Shown one piece after another: positions 53,910 through 61,671 of a DNA stretch of 64,000 bases. How positions within the stretch are numbered: the first letter of the stretch is position 1; every line of letters begins with the position of its first letter. The stretch lies in NCBI RefSeq assembly GCF_005116715.1, contig NZ_SWCI01000004.1, positions 186,001 to 250,000 on the forward strand. The letters are read 5' to 3'. The stretch is from Ferrimonas sediminicola. Its GTDB lineage: Bacteria; Pseudomonadota; Gammaproteobacteria; Enterobacterales; Shewanellaceae. Under the pieces are notes generated by a model. It worked only from the letters and a program-made list of their open reading frames with translations. It had not been told where the DNA came from and did no database searches. The position numbers and the translations under genes are program-made.

Positions 53910-54321
53910 CTTCCCCAGATAATTGTCTTGTTGGTTTTAGGCCCTGTTGGACCTCGATATGAGTCAAATGATATCCATTTTCATTATCATTGCCAGTATT
54001 TTTTGTGTTTTTTGGCGTCGTTCCGTAACAAGGAACACCAGAAAACCCCACCACAGCACAATATTCTGCGAGACCAGGATCACAATCCCATTTAACCCTT
54101 AAAAAAGCACCATATATCAGACGATTTTAAAGAGTCATTTCCACTGCAGTTTAAGGATTTTCCACCGTGATCCCGCTCCCGTTTATGCACCATGCCATCA
54201 CAGGATGAAAAGAGCTTTTGCTCTACGGGGTGACGATTCAGACAAGGGGCTGTCGAACGAGGCAGGGCCGCAGGCGATCGGCAACACGCCGCGCCCTGGG
54301 GCGCGGCGTCGGTTCAGCAGG
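53910..54321. other. porin-ParA intergenic region
   Basis: 412 bases. The part next to the porin gene is AT-rich and holds the Fur-box match (53970-53988). The far end has a perfect 10-bp hairpin ACGCCGCGCC/GGCGCGGCGT with loop CTGG (54286-54309) just after the ParA stop, probably its terminator although it lacks a T-run. Nothing else was recognised. Confidence 0.5.
53970..53988 (-). promoter_or_regulatory. Fur-box match upstream of the porin operon
   Basis: Read on the minus strand, GATAATGAAAATGGATATC agrees with the 19-bp Fur consensus GATAATGATAATCATTATC at 15 positions. It lies 61-79 bases before the porin ATG, within the expected promoter. Iron repression is predicted. Confidence 0.6.
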
Positions 54322-55110
54322 CTAGGCGGGGGCGAAATCGGGCTCGAGCTCGTGAAACAGCTCGATAAACTGTCCGGTCAGCTTGTGTCCGGGGGCAAGG
54401 TGGATCAGCGGGGTCTGCTGCTGGTGGGATTCCTTCATCTTCACGGAGGAGGAGAGCCGGGTACCGAACAGGGGAACCACATCCTGCTCCTCCAGCTCCG
54501 CCACCAACTGCTGGGGCACCCTGGCCTGGGCATTGAACTGGTTAACTACCACCCCCTCGGCCATCAATTCGCCGTTGTGATCCCCCTTGAGCTCCAGCAG
54601 GTTACCCATCAACCGGTGAATCGCCTGAGCCGAGAAGCCGTCGCAGTCGAAGGGGATGATCACCCGGTCGGCGGCGATCAGCGCCGACTTGGAGTAGAAG
54701 TTGAAATTTGGCGGGGTATCGATGTAGATGCGATCAAACTGCTTCTCCAGCGCACGCAGGGCGTCCCTGAGCTTGTAGATCTTGTAGCGCATCTCCAGCT
54801 CACGCTCCAACCCGGCCAGCGCCGGGCTGGCGGGCAACAAGCTGAGGTTGTCAAACCGGGTAAGGTGCACATACTGATCGGGGGCGGGCAGGGAGCCAAA
54901 CCATCCCACGGTCTGCTTGAGCAGATCGGCCACCGTCTTGCCCGCTGGCAGGCTGTCCTCCTCCACCCCCAGGTAGTGGCTGGCGTTGCCCTGCACATCC
55001 AGATCCACCAGCAGGGTTCGGTAGCCCATGGCAGCGCTGACGGCGGCCAGGTTGACACTGATGCTGGACTTGCCGACACCGCCCTTCTGATTAAACACCA
55101 CTCGTTTCAT
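54322..55110 (-). CDS. Orphan ParA/MinD-type ATPase
   Basis: A 262-aa P-loop ATPase: deviant Walker A KGGVGKSS (9-16), DLDVQGNASHYL (ParA box 2) and IYIDTPPNFNFYS (Walker B). Close to Soj/ParA-like positioning ATPases, but no parB or parS-like site is seen nearby. The ATG at 55110 gives the Walker A motif its usual place; the 11-codon longer frame is not family-like. It may position another cargo. It is divergent to an unknown 150-aa gene. Confidence 0.87.
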   Translation of the reverse strand: MKRVVFNQKGGVGKSSISVNLAAVSAAMGYRTLLVDLDVQGNASHYLGVEEDSLPAGKTVADLLKQTVGWFGSLPAPDQYVHLTRFDNLSLLPASPALAGLERELEMRYKIYKLRDALRALEKQFDRIYIDTPPNFNFYSKSALIAADRVIIPFDCDGFSAQAIHRLMGNLLELKGDHNGELMAEGVVVNQFNAQARVPQQLVAELEEQDVVPLFGTRLSSSVKMKESHQQQTPLIHLAPGHKLTGQFIELFHELEPDFAPA

Positions 55111-55287
55111 AGCCTTATCCCTAAGTGCTCGTTTTTCACCCAATGGTACGGCAGCGGAGCGCCCTTGTCAGCCGTTATCGAGTCTTTGCTCCATGGTCGG
55201 ACGCCCAAGGGCGATCTCCACCTCGGACAACCTCAGTGGCCCGGGGTACACTAGGAAAAATGGTGAACCCACAGAGGATCAACGCCC

Positions 55288-55740
55288 ATGTCCGACATCC
55301 GCAGTTTCAGCCGGCGCCGCTGGGAGGTGGCCGACCTGGCCCAGGATCTGCAGGCCCATATCGCCGCCGATCCCCTGGTGCACAACCTGTTCCACGGCGC
55401 CACCACCCTGGATCAGGTGGTCAACCTGCTGACCAGGCTGGTGCTGGCGGAGGACCCGGCCCTGCTCAGGGAGCAGGAGCCGGACCAGGGAACCCTGCTG
55501 CAGATGCTGAGCATCGGTTTCAGGCTGATGGTGATCAAGAGCCTGGAGCAGGAGCCGCTGACCCAGCCGGAGCACCTGGTATGCCTGCTGGCCCGCCATT
55601 TCGCCGCCAAGACCTATGAGCCCCCACTGGCGGAGGCCTATCAGGGGATCGCCGGTCAGATCCTCGGGCTGTTTGACCAGTGGGATACCCAGATGCGCCG
55701 CCAGCGAGGCGGTCAGCGCAATATGATGAGACACCGCTGA
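55288..55740 (+). CDS. Uncharacterised helical protein
   Basis: A 150-aa mostly helical, soluble protein rich in Leu, Gln and Arg, with no signal peptide or membrane segment. No family was recognised. GAGG lies about 11 bases before the ATG. It diverges from the orphan ParA gene with a 177-base gap, so a shared regulatory region or functional link with ParA is possible; this is only position-based. Confidence 0.6.
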   Translation: MSDIRSFSRRRWEVADLAQDLQAHIAADPLVHNLFHGATTLDQVVNLLTRLVLAEDPALLREQEPDQGTLLQMLSIGFRLMVIKSLEQEPLTQPEHLVCLLARHFAAKTYEPPLAEAYQGIAGQILGLFDQWDTQMRRQRGGQRNMMRHR

Positions 55741-55986
55741 GCCCGCACCACCAAACATGGCGTCGCAGTAGCGCCCTCACAACGGCAATTTCGACGTTAC
55801 CCTCTCCTCCCGCGAACAGAGGGCTAAACCCCACCCAGTCCGCTGGCGACGGTTGAATCCGTCGCCATAAACCGCTTATTCTCACTCCATGGGCGTGTCG
55901 CCGCACAGCGGAGGAGGGGGACGCGTCGATCGCCACCAGCCCGCCCCGGGCTTCGTTGCCGATGACAACCAGCATGAAGGATCGCC

Positions 55987-56733
55987 ATGGCACCCAAGGA
56001 CCTGTTCTCCGGCCACTGCCGGGAGTACGCCTGCTACCGCCCCCACTACCCCAGGCAGTTGTTTGAGCTGCTGGCCCACCGGGCCCCGGCCACCGAACTG
56101 GCGCTGGATCTGGCCACCGGCTCGGGTCAGTCCGCGTTCGCCCTGTCCGGCCACTTCGAACGGGTGATCGGCGTCGATCTCAGTCGCCATCAGCTGCGCC
56201 ACAGCCGCAAAGCCCCCAACCTGGACTACCTGATGGCACTGGGAGAATCCCTGCCACTGCGCCGTCAGAGTGTGGATCTGGTGACCATCGCCCAGGCACT
56301 GCACTGGCTCAATCTGGAATTTGTGGGGCGGGAGGTGGCCCGGGTGCTCAAACCCGGCGGCGTGCTGGCGATATGGAGCTACGGCAACTGCAGCGTCGGT
56401 GGTGATGTGGATGAGGTGGTGCACCGGTTGTATGAAGAGGTGCTAGGCAGCTACTGGACGCCGGAGCGGCGCTGGGTGGAGCAGGGGTATGCGGGTCTGA
56501 CCCTGCCCCTGGCCGGGGAGACCCCGAGGCTGATGGCCCTGAGGCACAACTGGCGCCTAACGCAGTTTATTGGCTACCTGCAGACCTGGTCGGCGCTGCA
56601 GCGCTACCTGCACCAACACCACCAGGGGACCCTGGACCCGTTGTGGCAGGACCTGGCCCAGGCCTGGGGGGACCCGGCCCGACGCCGCGCCATTCACTGG
56701 CCCTTGACCCTGAGGCTGTTCCTCAACTCCTGA
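55987..56733 (+). CDS. Class I SAM-dependent methyltransferase
   Basis: A 248-aa methyltransferase of the UbiE/Methyltransf_11 type: motif I ALDLATGSGQSAF (near 38-50), acidic motif II VIGVDLS, motif III-like VDLVTIAQALHWLN, and ARVLKPGGVLAIW. Similar to yeast TMT1/trans-aconitate methyltransferase-like proteins; substrate unknown. Start ATG at 55987 with AAGGAT upstream. Hairpin terminator follows. Confidence 0.85.
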   Translation: MAPKDLFSGHCREYACYRPHYPRQLFELLAHRAPATELALDLATGSGQSAFALSGHFERVIGVDLSRHQLRHSRKAPNLDYLMALGESLPLRRQSVDLVTIAQALHWLNLEFVGREVARVLKPGGVLAIWSYGNCSVGGDVDEVVHRLYEEVLGSYWTPERRWVEQGYAGLTLPLAGETPRLMALRHNWRLTQFIGYLQTWSALQRYLHQHHQGTLDPLWQDLAQAWGDPARRRAIHWPLTLRLFLNS

Positions 56734-56748
56734 AGGCCCCAACACCAG

Positions 56749-56772
56749 AGAAGCCGCCCGGCGGCGGCTTCT
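56749..56772. terminator. Hairpin after the methyltransferase gene
   Basis: 10-bp stem AGAAGCCGCC/GGCGGCTTCT with loop CGGC, between converging genes. T-content after it is low on the plus strand. Confidence 0.65.
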
Positions 56773-56773
56773 G

Positions 56774-57307
56774 CTACTTGATGAGTTCCACCAGGGCCTG
56801 CTCCAGTCCCTGCTCCGGCGCCCCTTCGATGCGCCCAATCTCCCTGCCCTGTTTGCGAACGATGAAGGTGGGCAGTGCCAGTACCTGAACCCCTTCGAGC
56901 AGCTTGGGGTCACCGGCGCTGCCCTTCTTGTCCACCCCCAGGTACTGGGCGCTGATGTTGACGTTGTCCGCCAACTTGAGAATCTTCATCATCCTGGGCA
57001 CCTGCTTCTGGCTGGTGGCTTCCCAGGTGCCCAGCACCGCCAGGATCTCCACCGGCTCGGACACCGCCTTGAGAGGGGCCATCGCCTGCTGGTCCACCTG
57101 ATAGGCCAGATATTCGCGCCCCATGGGGATCATCTCGAAGATCAGCTGCTGGCTGGTCAGTACACCGGTGAGTTCGGCGGACTCCAATGGCATGGCGCCA
57201 TGGGGGTTGGCTCCGGGCTTGTTCTGGGGCGCCCCATTGCCCATACTCGGCATGGCGGACACGCCGCTGCTCATTACCACCGCACCCAGAATCAGTCGTT
57301 TCATCAT
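56774..57307 (-). CDS. Thioredoxin-fold exported protein without active-site cysteine
   Basis: A 177-aa protein with a signal peptide (about 1-18). From about residue 85 it follows a thioredoxin-like pattern: ILAVLGTWEATSQKQVPRMMKIL, ISAQYLGVDKKG, and cis-Pro segment VLALPTFIVRKQGREIGRIEG. The position of the usual WCxxC/WCGDS motif reads WEATS, so no redox cysteine is left. Binding or chaperone function rather than thiol chemistry is likely. Substrate unknown. Confidence 0.72.
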   Translation of the reverse strand: MMKRLILGAVVMSSGVSAMPSMGNGAPQNKPGANPHGAMPLESAELTGVLTSQQLIFEMIPMGREYLAYQVDQQAMAPLKAVSEPVEILAVLGTWEATSQKQVPRMMKILKLADNVNISAQYLGVDKKGSAGDPKLLEGVQVLALPTFIVRKQGREIGRIEGAPEQGLEQALVELIK

Positions 57308-57528
57308 GATCCTCTCCTCTTCGTCGCCATCTTGCCGGATTCCCTACCCGGATTGGTTTCAACTGTAAACCATAAGACCCAATTAAATCTCATTTGGTTT
57401 CTGTCAGTTCGGGGAATTTGTTGGCGACGTGCTGCCGATCACGCCTCTCCGGGGGATCAGAGTCAAGGCTGTCCACTCTTTTGCAGGCACTATGATACCC
57501 TTGGGCAAATTTTCCGTTGGACCCCTCT

Positions 57529-57945
57529 ATGGCCAAAAAGCACTCCCACATCCCCGAAAGACAGTTCTGGATTCAGCGTCTGGGCAAGTCCAGTCTGCGC
57601 GCCCTGCACGTACTGGGGATCATCGGTGCCAGTGGCGGCTTCTTCTACGAGGTGGAGAAGGCGCTGTGGCTGCCCTGGTGGATCCTGGCCATGAGCACCG
57701 GCCTGATCTTGATGGCCTGGGAGGTGATCCGCTCCCCGCTGTGGCTGGTGCAGATGAAGGGGGTGCTGACCCTGACCAAGGTGGTACTGGTCGCCCTGTG
57801 CTATCCCCTGTCCCAGTTCAAGGTGCCGCTGTTCTGCCTGGTGGCGCTGATCTCGGTGGTGACCTCCCACGGTCCAGCCGGGCTGCGCCACTACTCTGTG
57901 GTACATCGCCGACGCATCGATGGCCCGAAGGAGATCAAAGGCTAG
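57529..57945 (+). CDS. Predicted inner-membrane protein, unknown
   Basis: A 138-aa protein with about three or four membrane segments (near 30-45, 52-72, 84-100 and 104-122) and charged ends. No family recognised. A TTG four codons earlier is in frame; ATG at 57529 preferred. Between a thioredoxin-like gene (divergent) and a methyltransferase gene. Confidence 0.62.
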   Translation: MAKKHSHIPERQFWIQRLGKSSLRALHVLGIIGASGGFFYEVEKALWLPWWILAMSTGLILMAWEVIRSPLWLVQMKGVLTLTKVVLVALCYPLSQFKVPLFCLVALISVVTSHGPAGLRHYSVVHRRRIDGPKEIKG

Positions 57946-58102
57946 GGCCTGTGACTCGTCGCTGACGGAGTTTCACCCCAGGCGTGGCGCCGGCTCGCTT
58001 GTCCAAGGGTCTTCATGCTCTATCCAGCTAAGCTGGAAACCTTTTTAGCCTGAAGCCTGGCGTATTTCGGTATACTGGGGATTCCAAGACAAGGAGTCCC
58101 CG

Positions 58103-58636
58103 ATGCCCTGCACCCAGACCCCAGCCTCGCTGCTCACCGGCAACCTCAAGCTGTTCGATACCCTGCCCCCCGGGCCCATACTGGATCTGGCCTGCGGCCG
58201 GGGTCGCAACGCCCTGTGGCTGGCCCGCAAGGGCCTGCCCCTGTGGTGCTGCGACCGCAACGCCGACGCCCTGGCCGAGCTGCAGCAGGCCGCCGCCGAT
58301 GAACGCCTCAACCTGGTGACCTGGCACCGGGACCTGGAGATCCCGGGCGACGCCCCGCTGGCGGGCAGACGGTTTGCCGCCATCCTGGTGTTCAACTACC
58401 TGCACCGGCCGCTGATGAGCGCCATCGAGCAGGCGCTGATGCCCGGCGGTCTGCTGATCTATGAGACCTTCCTGGAGCAGCAAGCCGACATCGGCAAGCC
58501 CAGCAACCGGGATTTCCTGCTCAAGCCGGGCGAACTGCAACAACACTTTGCATCTCTGCAGACTCTGCATTACGTTGAAGAGGAGCACAGCCAGCCGCAC
58601 CGGTTCACGGCGCAGCTGATTGCCAGGAAAGGCTGA
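58103..58636 (+). CDS. TehB-like SAM-dependent methyltransferase
   Basis: A 177-aa small methyltransferase: motif I ILDLACGRGRNALWLA (near 26-41), motif II LWCCDRNADAL, and LMPGGLLIYETFLEQQADIGKP, a pattern of tellurite-resistance TehB-like enzymes. The GKPSNRDFLLKPGEL segment is family-typical. Substrate unknown. AAGGAG lies 7 bases upstream. It is followed by a small membrane protein gene at 16 bases. Confidence 0.82.
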   Translation: MPCTQTPASLLTGNLKLFDTLPPGPILDLACGRGRNALWLARKGLPLWCCDRNADALAELQQAAADERLNLVTWHRDLEIPGDAPLAGRRFAAILVFNYLHRPLMSAIEQALMPGGLLIYETFLEQQADIGKPSNRDFLLKPGELQQHFASLQTLHYVEEEHSQPHRFTAQLIARKG

Positions 58637-58652
58637 AGGATAAGGAGAGAAC

Positions 58653-58946
58653 GTGCTGCAGTGGTACCCAGACAGTTACAGAATCGGATTGGCGCCGGTA
58701 TTAACCTTAGCCATGGTGGTGTTCGCCATTCTGGTGAGGGTGGTGATCCCGGAGGGTAATCATGCCTTCCAGTGGCCGCTGAACATCGCCATGGGGCTGA
58801 TCGCCCTGATCCACCTCTACCTGCTGGTAGACGACAAGGTGATGAAACGATCCGACGCCCTCATCTATGGGTTGGTGCACCTGTGCATGGCCTTTACCGT
58901 GTGGGTCTTCGCCCTGATGGTGGTCACCGGCAACGACCTGTTCTAG
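58653..58946 (+). CDS. Small three-helix membrane protein
   Basis: A 97-aa protein with three hydrophobic segments (about 12-31, 43-60 and 70-92). GTG start with TAAGGAGAG upstream, a near-ideal ribosome-binding site. No family recognised. Likely co-transcribed with the TehB-like gene; its end overlaps cysG on the other strand by four bases. Confidence 0.68.
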   Translation: MLQWYPDSYRIGLAPVLTLAMVVFAILVRVVIPEGNHAFQWPLNIAMGLIALIHLYLLVDDKVMKRSDALIYGLVHLCMAFTVWVFALMVVTGNDLF

Positions 58947-59833
58947 CCGCTCAGGCGGCCGAGCTCTATCCGAATCACCCGCCCCCCCTGAAGCTGGCCG
59001 GCCAGCGCCAACTGCTGGTCGGCGTCGGCCACCAGCATCACCTTGCCTCGAACCTCAGGCAACGCGCCTGCGATGGCCAGCCGCGAGGCATCCCGGCGGC
59101 ACAGCTCATCCAGGGCGGGCGGCAGGACGCCCTGGTGCCACAGTGCATCACACTCCTGCATCAGCTGCAGCGCGCCCAGAGGCAACCGTGACACCTCCAC
59201 GTCCGGGGACACCATCAGCACCCAGGACTCCGCCACCCCACCCCGACAGGCCTGCTCGAAGCGGGACTCGCTGCGGACCGGATCCCACTGCAGGCCATTG
59301 CTGGCCAGGAAACGTTCCCACACCCGGCGGCGCTCTTGCAAAGGAACCTTGTAGCGGGCCCGGCCCATAAAACGCGCCAAGTGACCCAGTGAAGCCGGCA
59401 GCAGCGACTCAATGCGCCGCCTGAGCTCCTTCACCAGTACCGGCGCTGCCCCCTCACTGCCGATGGCCACCACCATGGGAGTGCGGTCGACGATGGCCGG
59501 GGTGATCACCGAGCAGGAGTCCGGATCGTCCACCACATTGACCCAGGCGCCCGCCGCTCGGGCCAGATCGGCCACACGGCGATTGAGGGCCTCATCATCG
59601 GTGGCGGCGATCACCCCGTCCATCCCCTCGATCAGATCGTCATGGAACTCCCCGGGCAACCAGGTAAACTCCGCCCGACGGCCACTGAGCTCCTCGTTGA
59701 GGCTGGGAGAGACCAGGGTGATGCTCATCTCGCTGCGACGCCACAGAGCCAGTTTGCGGGCGGCCACCTCGCCGCCACCGACGATCAGCAGCCGGCGGTT
59801 GCGAGTATCAAAAAACAGGGGAAAGTAGCGCAT
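58943..59833 (-). CDS. Precorrin-2 dehydrogenase / sirohydrochlorin ferrochelatase (CysG N-terminal type)
   Basis: A 296-aa enzyme equal to the N-terminal module of CysG (Met8p type), without the uroporphyrinogen methyltransferase half. It oxidises precorrin-2 with NAD and inserts iron to make siroheme for sulfite and nitrite reductases. NAD motif VGGGEVAARKLALWR near 20; the catalytic Asp in VNVVDDPDSCSVITPAIVDR; then the dimerisation domain (150 on). The tail (about 210-296) is longer than Met8p and of unknown use. Start at 59833 overlaps the rhodanese stop (TGATG). Confidence 0.9.
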   Translation of the reverse strand: MRYFPLFFDTRNRRLLIVGGGEVAARKLALWRRSEMSITLVSPSLNEELSGRRAEFTWLPGEFHDDLIEGMDGVIAATDDEALNRRVADLARAAGAWVNVVDDPDSCSVITPAIVDRTPMVVAIGSEGAAPVLVKELRRRIESLLPASLGHLARFMGRARYKVPLQERRRVWERFLASNGLQWDPVRSESRFEQACRGGVAESWVLMVSPDVEVSRLPLGALQLMQECDALWHQGVLPPALDELCRRDASRLAIAGALPEVRGKVMLVADADQQLALAGQLQGGRVIRIELGRLSG

Positions 59834-60201
59834 CAGGCTTCCATGGGCAGGCTGCGGGCCAGCCACTCACGGCGACCGCCGATGAGGGAGTGCACCCGCA
59901 AGTAACCCATCTGGACCAGGTTGTAAGCCGCCAGCACCGAACGATAACCGCCGCCACAGTAGATCACCAGGGTCGTCTCCTTGTCCGGGTAGAGGCTCTC
60001 CACGTCGCGCTCCATCACCCCGCGGCCCAGATAGACGGCGCCGGGCAGGCGATCTCGCGTCCACTCATCCTGTTCCCGGCAATCGACCAGGTGGAGGGGG
60101 GTACCGGCGCTCTGCCAGTCGAGGAGGGTATCGATGGCGATCTCGCTCACCATGGGGCGAATCGAATCGACCAGTTGTTCAAATCCAGGATTGTGCTGCA
60201 T
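59833..60201 (-). CDS. Rhodanese-like sulfurtransferase
   Basis: A 122-aa single-domain rhodanese with active Cys82 in VIYCGGGYRS and the family motifs HLVDCREQDEW and LPGAVYLGRGVME. It lies directly before the siroheme synthase gene and overlaps it, so both may serve sulfur metabolism. The ATG at 60201 gives the normal start; the open frame continues upstream only as a shadow. Confidence 0.86.
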   Translation of the reverse strand: MQHNPGFEQLVDSIRPMVSEIAIDTLLDWQSAGTPLHLVDCREQDEWTRDRLPGAVYLGRGVMERDVESLYPDKETTLVIYCGGGYRSVLAAYNLVQMGYLRVHSLIGGRREWLARSLPMEA

Positions 60202-60211
60202 AAAAAGAGAC

Positions 60212-60526
60212 CTATCTCTGGGGGACCCCCCCACACCGCCAACAGGTCTCGAAGTGGCCATCGTTCTGCTCCCCACAGCTGGGGCACTGCCAGGGGGCCT
60301 GACTCTGATGATACTGCTCCAAGACGGCGTTGGCCTTGTCCAATTGACGTCGTTGCACCAACAAGCCGACCTCCTGACTGTCGACGGGAAGCTCACCGGT
60401 TCCCCCGGCCAGGGCTTCCCCCAGCAGGCGTACCATCACCCCCTGCTGCTCCAGCGCCCCCTTCAGGGCGTGGGCCTCCAGGGCATTGCTGGCCCGGTAT
60501 AACTCAACAAAGCTGTCCATAACCAC
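60212..60526 (-). CDS. DUF2007 protein with zinc ribbon
   Basis: A 104-aa protein: N-terminal DUF2007 ferredoxin-like region (FVELYRASNALEAHALKGAL, LLGEAL) and a C-terminal zinc ribbon CPSCGEQNDGHFETCWRCG (CxxC-x10-CxxC). The family is annotated as putative signal-transducing; function unknown. GAGG precedes the GTG at 60526 by 8 bases; an ATG two codons later is possible. It leads the rhodanese/siroheme unit. Confidence 0.8.
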   Translation of the reverse strand: MVMDSFVELYRASNALEAHALKGALEQQGVMVRLLGEALAGGTGELPVDSQEVGLLVQRRQLDKANAVLEQYHQSQAPWQCPSCGEQNDGHFETCWRCGGVPQR

Positions 60527-60661
60527 ACTCTAATCCTCGTGTCACTCCGTTCAGTGTCGGCCCCCACCCGGGATCCTGTCAAAGTGCCCAGGAGGGGTAT
60601 TTCGACCAGACACCTCACCCATCCATTTTGAGTTGTGCCCGGACATCATCTACAAATTGCC

Positions 60662-60689
60662 AAAAAAAAGCCACCCCGCGGGGTGGCTT
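60662..60689 (-). terminator. Intrinsic terminator after secF
   Basis: 10-bp stem AAGCCACCCC/GGGGTGGCTT followed, on the minus strand, by a run of eight T. It ends the tgt-yajC-secD-secF transcript. Confidence 0.93.
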
Positions 60690-60717
60690 AACCGTGAACC
60701 TTGTGGTTGACCCGGAA

Positions 60718-61662
60718 TCAGGGAAGCAGGCTTTCCTGATCGGCCCCCTCCTTCTCGATCACCACGGGCATCATGTGCTCGCGGGTCAGGCCCAGCTTGA
60801 TGGAGGCGTAGCTGGCCACATAGATGGAGGAGAAGGTACCGAAGCCGATACCCAGCAGCAGCGCGGTGGCGAAGCCGTGGATCATCGAGCCCCCCTGGAC
60901 AAACAGGGCGATCACCACGAACAGGGTGGTGCCTGTGGTGATGATGGTCCGGCTCATGGTCTGGGTCACCGAGGTGTTGACCACGTGCTCAGGGGTGCCT
61001 TTGCGCATCTTGCGGAAGTTCTCCCGCACCCGGTCAAACACCACGATGGTATCGTTGAGGGAGTACCCCACCACCGCCAGTACCGCCGCCAGCACCGTCA
61101 GGTCGAACTCCAGGAAGAAGACGGAGAACACCCCCAGGGTGACGATCACGTCGTGCACCAGGGCCGCGACCGCACCCAGGGCCAGACGCCACTCGAAGCG
61201 GAACGCCACATAGGCCAGGATACAGATGATGGCGGTCAGTACGGCCAGGCCGCCCTGCTCCGCCAGCTCCTTGCCCACCTGAGGGCCGACGAACTCGACG
61301 CGCTTGATCACCGCGCCAGACTCCAGGCTGCGGGCCGCACTCTCGATGCGGGACACCATCTCATTGCCCTTGCCCGCCTTGGGCGGCACCCGGACAATCA
61401 GGTCGGTGGCCGCGCCGAAGTGCTGGACGATCACCCCTTCCACGCCCTGGGCTTCCACAGCCTTGCGCAGTTCAGAGGTGTCCTTGGCTTCGGAGTAGAC
61501 GATCTCGACAACGGTGCCGCCGGTGAAATCCAGACCCCAGTTGATGCCTCGGGTGGCCAGAGAGGCCACGGATGCAGCCATCAGCAGCAGGGAGATCAGG
61601 CTGATCACCCGGGCGTGTTTCAGGAAATCAACGGTCTTGTTCAGTTTTAACAGTTCAAACAT
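60718..61662 (-). CDS. secF: Protein translocase subunit SecF
   Basis: SecF (314 aa) acts with SecD as an RND-like proton-driven factor that pulls proteins through SecYEG. Six membrane segments, the N-terminal ISLISLLLMAASV and GLDFTGGTVVEI motifs, and VVGYSLNDTIVVFDRVREN with the conserved Asp. Ten bases after secD. Terminator follows. Confidence 0.97.
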   Translation of the reverse strand: MFELLKLNKTVDFLKHARVISLISLLLMAASVASLATRGINWGLDFTGGTVVEIVYSEAKDTSELRKAVEAQGVEGVIVQHFGAATDLIVRVPPKAGKGNEMVSRIESAARSLESGAVIKRVEFVGPQVGKELAEQGGLAVLTAIICILAYVAFRFEWRLALGAVAALVHDVIVTLGVFSVFFLEFDLTVLAAVLAVVGYSLNDTIVVFDRVRENFRKMRKGTPEHVVNTSVTQTMSRTIITTGTTLFVVIALFVQGGSMIHGFATALLLGIGFGTFSSIYVASYASIKLGLTREHMMPVVIEKEGADQESLLP

Positions 61663-61671
61663 GACAGCCCC

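Noticed and set aside
52620-54095. Open frame of 491 codons opposite the porin gene
   Set aside because: The porin on the minus strand has a signal peptide and terminal Phe; the plus-strand frame has neither domain nor ribosome-binding site.
54322-55110. Plasmid or chromosome partition locus
   Set aside because: No parB gene and no parS-like repeats seen beside the ParA-type gene.
54205-55254. Open frame of 349 codons opposite parA
   Set aside because: Antisense shadow; ParA motifs on the minus strand are complete.
60202-60396. 65-residue N-terminal extension of the rhodanese
   Set aside because: The extension overlaps the DUF2007 gene and has shadow-like composition; the ATG at 60201 gives the normal single-domain length.
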